Assembly: GCF_030161395.1 (NCBI RefSeq)
Contig: NZ_BSST01000001.1
Location: forward strand, 2,542,001 to 2,606,000
Length of the DNA stretch: 64,000 nt
From: Thalassotalea insulae
Lineage (GTDB): Bacteria; Pseudomonadota; Gammaproteobacteria; Enterobacterales; Alteromonadaceae
Direction of reading: 5' to 3'
Below are positions 60,365 to 64,000 of this stretch, piece after piece. How positions within the stretch are numbered: position 1 is the first letter of the stretch; every line of letters starts with the position of its first letter. A model generated the notes under the pieces. That model did no database searches and had not been told where the DNA came from. It saw only the letters and a list, made by a program, of their open reading frames with translations. The translations under genes were made by a program, and so were the position numbers.

Positions 60365-60477
60365 CTTGACTCTCTTTAACAAAAAGTGAATCTAGTATTA
60401 ACAATAATTTTAAAGTTTGCCAAGTAAGCAGATTTTCGCCAACAATCAAATTTTTAATGTTTTAAAAAAACAATGAG

Positions 60478-61014
60478 TTATTTTTGTACTAACGACCAAG
60501 TTTTTAGTGGAATATAGCTAACACCATCGGGAGTGGATTTTGAATGGTATAAGCTAAAGCTGTTAATGGTTAAATCTAGCTGACACTTTGAATTATCAGG
60601 TAATGATTTTGCTTTGCGATAAATAGTGATATGTGGATGATATTGTCGACTTTCTTGAATGATGCCTAGCTCAATTGCCTGTTGTGATAGCAGAGTCGCA
60701 AGTTTTATCAAGGGCTTCGGAAAATGCTGACAGCCGAGGTACAAAGCCTTGGCTTTTTTAAATAAGGCTAATTGGTTGCAATCAATATTAAAGTGTTTTT
60801 TTGGCTGTGAAGTTTGCGGCAAAAACTGCTGGTCGCAAAATTCCATCAATGTCTGTTGCTGTTCTGGCTCAACCATGCCCAAAAACGCCAGTGTGATATG
60901 TAAATTTTCGCTTTTTACCGGTTTTGCTGTTAGTGACAGATGTTGCTCTCGCCATAACGTTATGGTGTGTTTATCGGTGTCGTTAAGATCTAAGGCAAAG
61001 AACAGGCGTTTCAT
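60478..61014 (-). CDS. thpR: RNA 2',3'-cyclic phosphodiesterase
   Basis: ThpR (LigT) opens 2',3'-cyclic phosphates and belongs to the 2H phosphoesterase superfamily. The 178-residue product starts KRLFFALDLNDTDK and has both catalytic His-x-Thr motifs, HITLAFLG and HPHITIYRKA. The gene is close to sfsA and hrpB, as usual for gammaproteobacteria. Confidence 0.95.
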   Translation of the reverse strand: MKRLFFALDLNDTDKHTITLWREQHLSLTAKPVKSENLHITLAFLGMVEPEQQQTLMEFCDQQFLPQTSQPKKHFNIDCNQLALFKKAKALYLGCQHFPKPLIKLATLLSQQAIELGIIQESRQYHPHITIYRKAKSLPDNSKCQLDLTINSFSLYHSKSTPDGVSYIPLKTWSLVQK

Positions 61015-61122
61015 GGCTTAAAGTAATAAAAAATGCGTTAGTGTATCCTAATATAAACTAACGCATTAATGAAGATGTGTGAACATGCCGTTTTAGGCAA
61101 AACAGCTGATGGTTTTTAGCTG

Positions 61123-62916
61123 TTATTTAGCGTCAAACTGCCAGACACTGACCGAGCCAGAAATTTCATTACCGACAACTAACATCGCTGCCGAGCTTTC
61201 CGTTGACGGGATAAATTTCATCCCTTCTGGGGCTAAATCACCGGTGATTTCTGCACCTTCTGTGGTGCCGCGGTTAATGAAATAATCAACAAACTGTACA
61301 TTAAACGGGTTGCTGATGTCATAAACCATGATGCCTGACATTCGCTCTAGCCCTACGAACGCATAGCTACGTTCACCGATTTTGCCTAAAGCCAGCGCTT
61401 CGGGTTCAGCACCTTTAGCATCAGAACGGGTATCACCTTCATTGGCATCTTCATCATTGTTAAATGTCGAGCCATGGATTGCTGCTGTGATTTTGCCAAT
61501 CTGATCACCTGAGTCAAAAACCAGCTCGCCGCTTGCATCCCAAATGGAAAATGAGCGGGCACCATAAGTGTATAACTTGTCGTAATCACCGTCATTGTCT
61601 GTATCGCCCTTAATAACTGAAACTTTTAAGCGGCCAAGATCTGAATCATCATTATTAACATCTGAAAATGCCTGTGGATCCAGAGCTAAGTCTTCAGCGC
61701 GACTTTCATCACTATAAGATAAACAACCGTCGTCTTCGTCATAATCGATACCGCCTGAACTCATACACTCTTCTTCACTTGCTGCGTCGAAGAAATACTC
61801 ACGACCATCGCCTTCGTTAGCACTAACGATAAAGTTTGCCCCTTGCCACTGATAGCTAGCAATAGTATCGGGTTGATACATACCGTAGAGATTTTGGTAG
61901 CTACGGAAATTGATGGCATCGTCTTTATCTGAAGCATCTAAGGTACTGTTTGCCCAAGATTTAAGGCCCAAGCCCTGGATTTTCACCAAGCTGTCTGAAT
62001 CTAAATCAACAATTGCTATCGCGTTATTTTCCTGCAGGGAAACAAAAGCGATTTTACTATCGGCGCTGATAGTGACATATTCAGGCTCCAAGTCCATGGC
62101 AACCGTAGTATTGATGGTTTGCCCTTTAATTACACGACCACTAGGATTTGGAAACATGGTACCTTGTGCTTCCAGCATCGCTTGCTTATCATTATATGCG
62201 CTAAAGCCGATATTAATGGCGCTGTCAGCAATTACACCGTTAGCAATATTGATAATAGAAATGCTGCCTTCTGGATCGACAAGGTAGTCGCCGCTAGGCT
62301 CTCCTTCATTGGCAACAACAACTTTGCTGCTATCTGGTGAAAATGCCACCATATCCGGCAGATAGCCAACGTCGATATTTTTAATAAATACCGGGCTGGC
62401 GCCTGAAATATCATAAAAGGCAATCTGGCCTTTAACGCCAGTCTCATCAGCAGCCATGGCTACGGCAAGCATTGCTAAATCATCGGAAATCGCAATTGAA
62501 TTAGCGTCACCTGCGGTGTGCTCTGATAAATCAATTTGTGCAACTGTTGCCATATTGGTATTGGTGATAATACCCTCAGCATCTTGCGTAAGCTCGCTAG
62601 CATCTGCGTTTGCCAAATCAAGAACATTGACCGTCGCCAGATCACCTGAACTGTTAATCGCGTAAACCCAGCCGGTAGATTTTTGATATTGTACGATTTC
62701 AGCAGCGCCTTCTGGTGACTCTGCATTTAATACTGCGCGAGCTATTAAAGTTGGATTTAAACTCACCGGTGCATTGTGACCGTCTGCACCACTATCGCCT
62801 TGTGGTCCTTGCACTCCGGCTACACCATCACTACCGTCTTTGCCATCGTCACCACCACAAGCTGCAAGTGCTAGTGTGATGACACTCGCTAAAGATAATT
62901 TTTGTAAGTTGTTCAT
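61123..62916 (-). CDS. Choice-of-anchor I lipoprotein with a short collagen-like segment
   Basis: The product starts at an ATG (62916) with AGG upstream and has a lipoprotein signal ending at LAACGGDD. Residues about 20-45 repeat Gly-x-y (GKDGSDGVAGVQGPQGDSG), a collagen-like stretch. The rest is a beta-propeller of the choice-of-anchor I type (MVAFSPDSSKVVVANEGEPSGDY, FIVSANEGDGREYF, AEPEALALGKIGERSYAFVGLERMSG). It probably lies on the cell surface. The frame is open 39 codons further upstream without a signal peptide. Function unknown; phosphatase- or nuclease-like relatives are known by fold only. Confidence 0.85.
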   Translation of the reverse strand: MNNLQKLSLASVITLALAACGGDDGKDGSDGVAGVQGPQGDSGADGHNAPVSLNPTLIARAVLNAESPEGAAEIVQYQKSTGWVYAINSSGDLATVNVLDLANADASELTQDAEGIITNTNMATVAQIDLSEHTAGDANSIAISDDLAMLAVAMAADETGVKGQIAFYDISGASPVFIKNIDVGYLPDMVAFSPDSSKVVVANEGEPSGDYLVDPEGSISIINIANGVIADSAINIGFSAYNDKQAMLEAQGTMFPNPSGRVIKGQTINTTVAMDLEPEYVTISADSKIAFVSLQENNAIAIVDLDSDSLVKIQGLGLKSWANSTLDASDKDDAINFRSYQNLYGMYQPDTIASYQWQGANFIVSANEGDGREYFFDAASEEECMSSGGIDYDEDDGCLSYSDESRAEDLALDPQAFSDVNNDDSDLGRLKVSVIKGDTDNDGDYDKLYTYGARSFSIWDASGELVFDSGDQIGKITAAIHGSTFNNDEDANEGDTRSDAKGAEPEALALGKIGERSYAFVGLERMSGIMVYDISNPFNVQFVDYFINRGTTEGAEITGDLAPEGMKFIPSTESSAAMLVVGNEISGSVSVWQFDAK

Positions 62917-63074
62917 TATTAACCTGGCTATTGTTATTAAAACGGCTACTGTATGACCTGAAGATGACACTTTATGGTCAGTATTGTGATAGTGAAGTGA
63001 TACTAATGTGAAAGTTTTGCTACCACTTGGCATTTAACTTTACAATATAGTGATGTTGTTGCTGCGATTTTGTT

Positions 63075-64000
63075 ATGCCATTGTCACTACCTATTGAAGA
63101 AATAAAAACAGAATTTATCCATGCGCTTGAGCATCATCAGACGGTGATACTTTCCGCAGAGCCCGGTGCCGGTAAATCTACCCGTTTGCCATTGTGGCTA
63201 CTGGAAGATAGTGCCAATATTTCAGGTAAAATTTATCTGTTACAGCCGCGCAGAGTGGCAGTAAAAAATATTGCTTATTATTTAGCTGAGCAGCTCGGTG
63301 AACCTGTTGGTCAGTCAGTAGGTTATCGATTACGCAATGAGGCTAAAACTTCCAGCCAAACTCGCCTGGAAGTGGTTACGGAAGGCATTTTAGTGCAGAT
63401 CATGCAAAATGATCCTGAATTGGCTGAAACTAGTATTGTCATCTTAGATGAATTTCATGAACGTTCCTTACAAGCGGATCTGGCATTTGCCCTGGCGCGT
63501 GATATCCAGCAAGGATTGCATGAAGAGCTAACGCTGATTTTAATGTCTGCAACTTTAGCGAGTAAAGAATTGCAACAGACTTTGCCGGATGCCGTAGTGC
63601 TCAGTAGTCAAGGACGAAGTTTTCCGGTTGATGTTATTTATCGTCCTCCTGCGAATATGCGCTTGTGGCGCGAGCATCTGCTGAAAGTGCTCAAACAAAG
63701 TCTTAGTGAATATGCTGGCTCGATTTTAGTATTTTTGCCCGGCAGTGGTGATATTCGCTACCTCGTTGAGCAGTTAGTGGAATTGGCATCGGACAAATTA
63801 TTGATCTGTCCGCTCTATGGTGATTTAACCCTTAATGAGCAGCAACAAGCGATTGCTCCCTGTAATCATGGATGTCGCAAAATAGTACTTGCCACCAATA
63901 TTGCCGAAACCAGTTTAACGATTGAAGGCATTAATTTAGTGATTGACAGTGGGTTGGAAAAAGTTGCGATTTACGATGACAGCACGCTTACCAATAGATT
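63075..64000 (+). CDS. hrpB: ATP-dependent helicase HrpB, 5' part
   Basis: The frame is open from the ATG at 63075 to the window end. It has the DEAH-type helicase motifs in order: LSAEPGAGKST (motif I), LLQPRRVAVKN (Ia), TEGILVQIM (Ib), the DEFH-type motif II ILDEFHERSLQADLAFA and LILMSATL (III). Then LVFLPGSGDI-like FLPGSGDIRYL and ATNIAETSLTIEG (V) follow. The length to the edge is about 308 residues of the usual 800, so the gene is cut by the window. HrpB role in cells is poorly defined. Confidence 0.95.
   Translation, partial: MPLSLPIEEIKTEFIHALEHHQTVILSAEPGAGKSTRLPLWLLEDSANISGKIYLLQPRRVAVKNIAYYLAEQLGEPVGQSVGYRLRNEAKTSSQTRLEVVTEGILVQIMQNDPELAETSIVILDEFHERSLQADLAFALARDIQQGLHEELTLILMSATLASKELQQTLPDAVVLSSQGRSFPVDVIYRPPANMRLWREHLLKVLKQSLSEYAGSILVFLPGSGDIRYLVEQLVELASDKLLICPLYGDLTLNEQQQAIAPCNHGCRKIVLATNIAETSLTIEGINLVIDSGLEKVAIYDDSTLTNR

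Overview
The window looks like chromosomal DNA of an AT-rich marine gammaproteobacterium of the Alteromonadales, most likely a Colwelliaceae member (Thalassotalea/Colwellia type). This is an inference from gene content and order: the dksA-gluQRS-pcnB-folK-panB-panC block, sfsA/thpR/hrpB nearby, aspartate decarboxylase of the PanP type instead of PanD, fxsA-groES-groEL beside cutA-dsbD, and epmB divergent from efp. No database search was possible. No tRNA, rRNA or CRISPR array was recognised.

Layout. 1-3700: a DMT permease cut by the window edge, a small ORF, a MocR-type regulator and a Bcr/CflA-type exporter. 3734-6385: a tiny Cys-rich protein, then aroQ-accB-accC on the minus strand. 6732-10806: a compact operon of a small PstS-like periplasmic protein, an outer-membrane porin-like protein and a GGDEF-EAL enzyme. 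10841-15751: dsbD-cutA (minus), fxsA, and groES-groEL behind a sigma32-like promoter. 15926-18116: an accessory, gene-poor island with short hairpins, the 3' end of a group II intron, an orphan gene and a decayed gene. 18117-20828: acetyltransferase, LysR regulator and a secreted alpha/beta hydrolase. 21204-28594: a chemoreceptor, a sensor kinase and a tandem duplication of a second PstS-like plus porin module. 28740-33958: small membrane proteins, a DUF4382 lipoprotein, epmB and efp. 34120-39787: three lipoprotein genes with shared leader sequences. 39876-45837: small membrane proteins, a DPP-IV type peptidase, a yadGH-like ABC exporter and a TrmB-like methyltransferase. 46019-53690: a 32-aa membrane peptide, panP, a 48-aa coiled-coil protein, a 51-bp tandem repeat array, then panC-panB-folK-pcnB-gluQRS-dksA. 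54172-64000: a MASE1-CHASE hybrid kinase, sfsA, tautomerase, darcynin, pepB, thpR, a collagen-tailed lipoprotein and the start of hrpB.

How genes work together. PanP (beta-alanine from aspartate) supplies PanC, and PanB supplies pantoate, so the window holds most of the pantothenate route although panP is transcribed separately from panCB. AccB/AccC form the biotin half of acetyl-CoA carboxylase. EpmB makes the beta-lysine that modifies Lys34 of the neighbouring EF-P. CutA and DsbD overlap and are co-transcribed.

The most unusual content is the set of three 'small PstS-like protein + porin' modules. One is fused by operon structure to a c-di-GMP enzyme; two lie in tandem behind a chemoreceptor and a histidine kinase. 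The two tandem porins are mosaics: ends and some internal patches nearly identical, the rest strongly diverged even at silent sites. A similar 'same leader, different body' pattern recurs in the lipoprotein genes at 34-38 kb. Together they suggest envelope proteins that diversify by local recombination and are tied to sensory output; the function is inferred, not shown.
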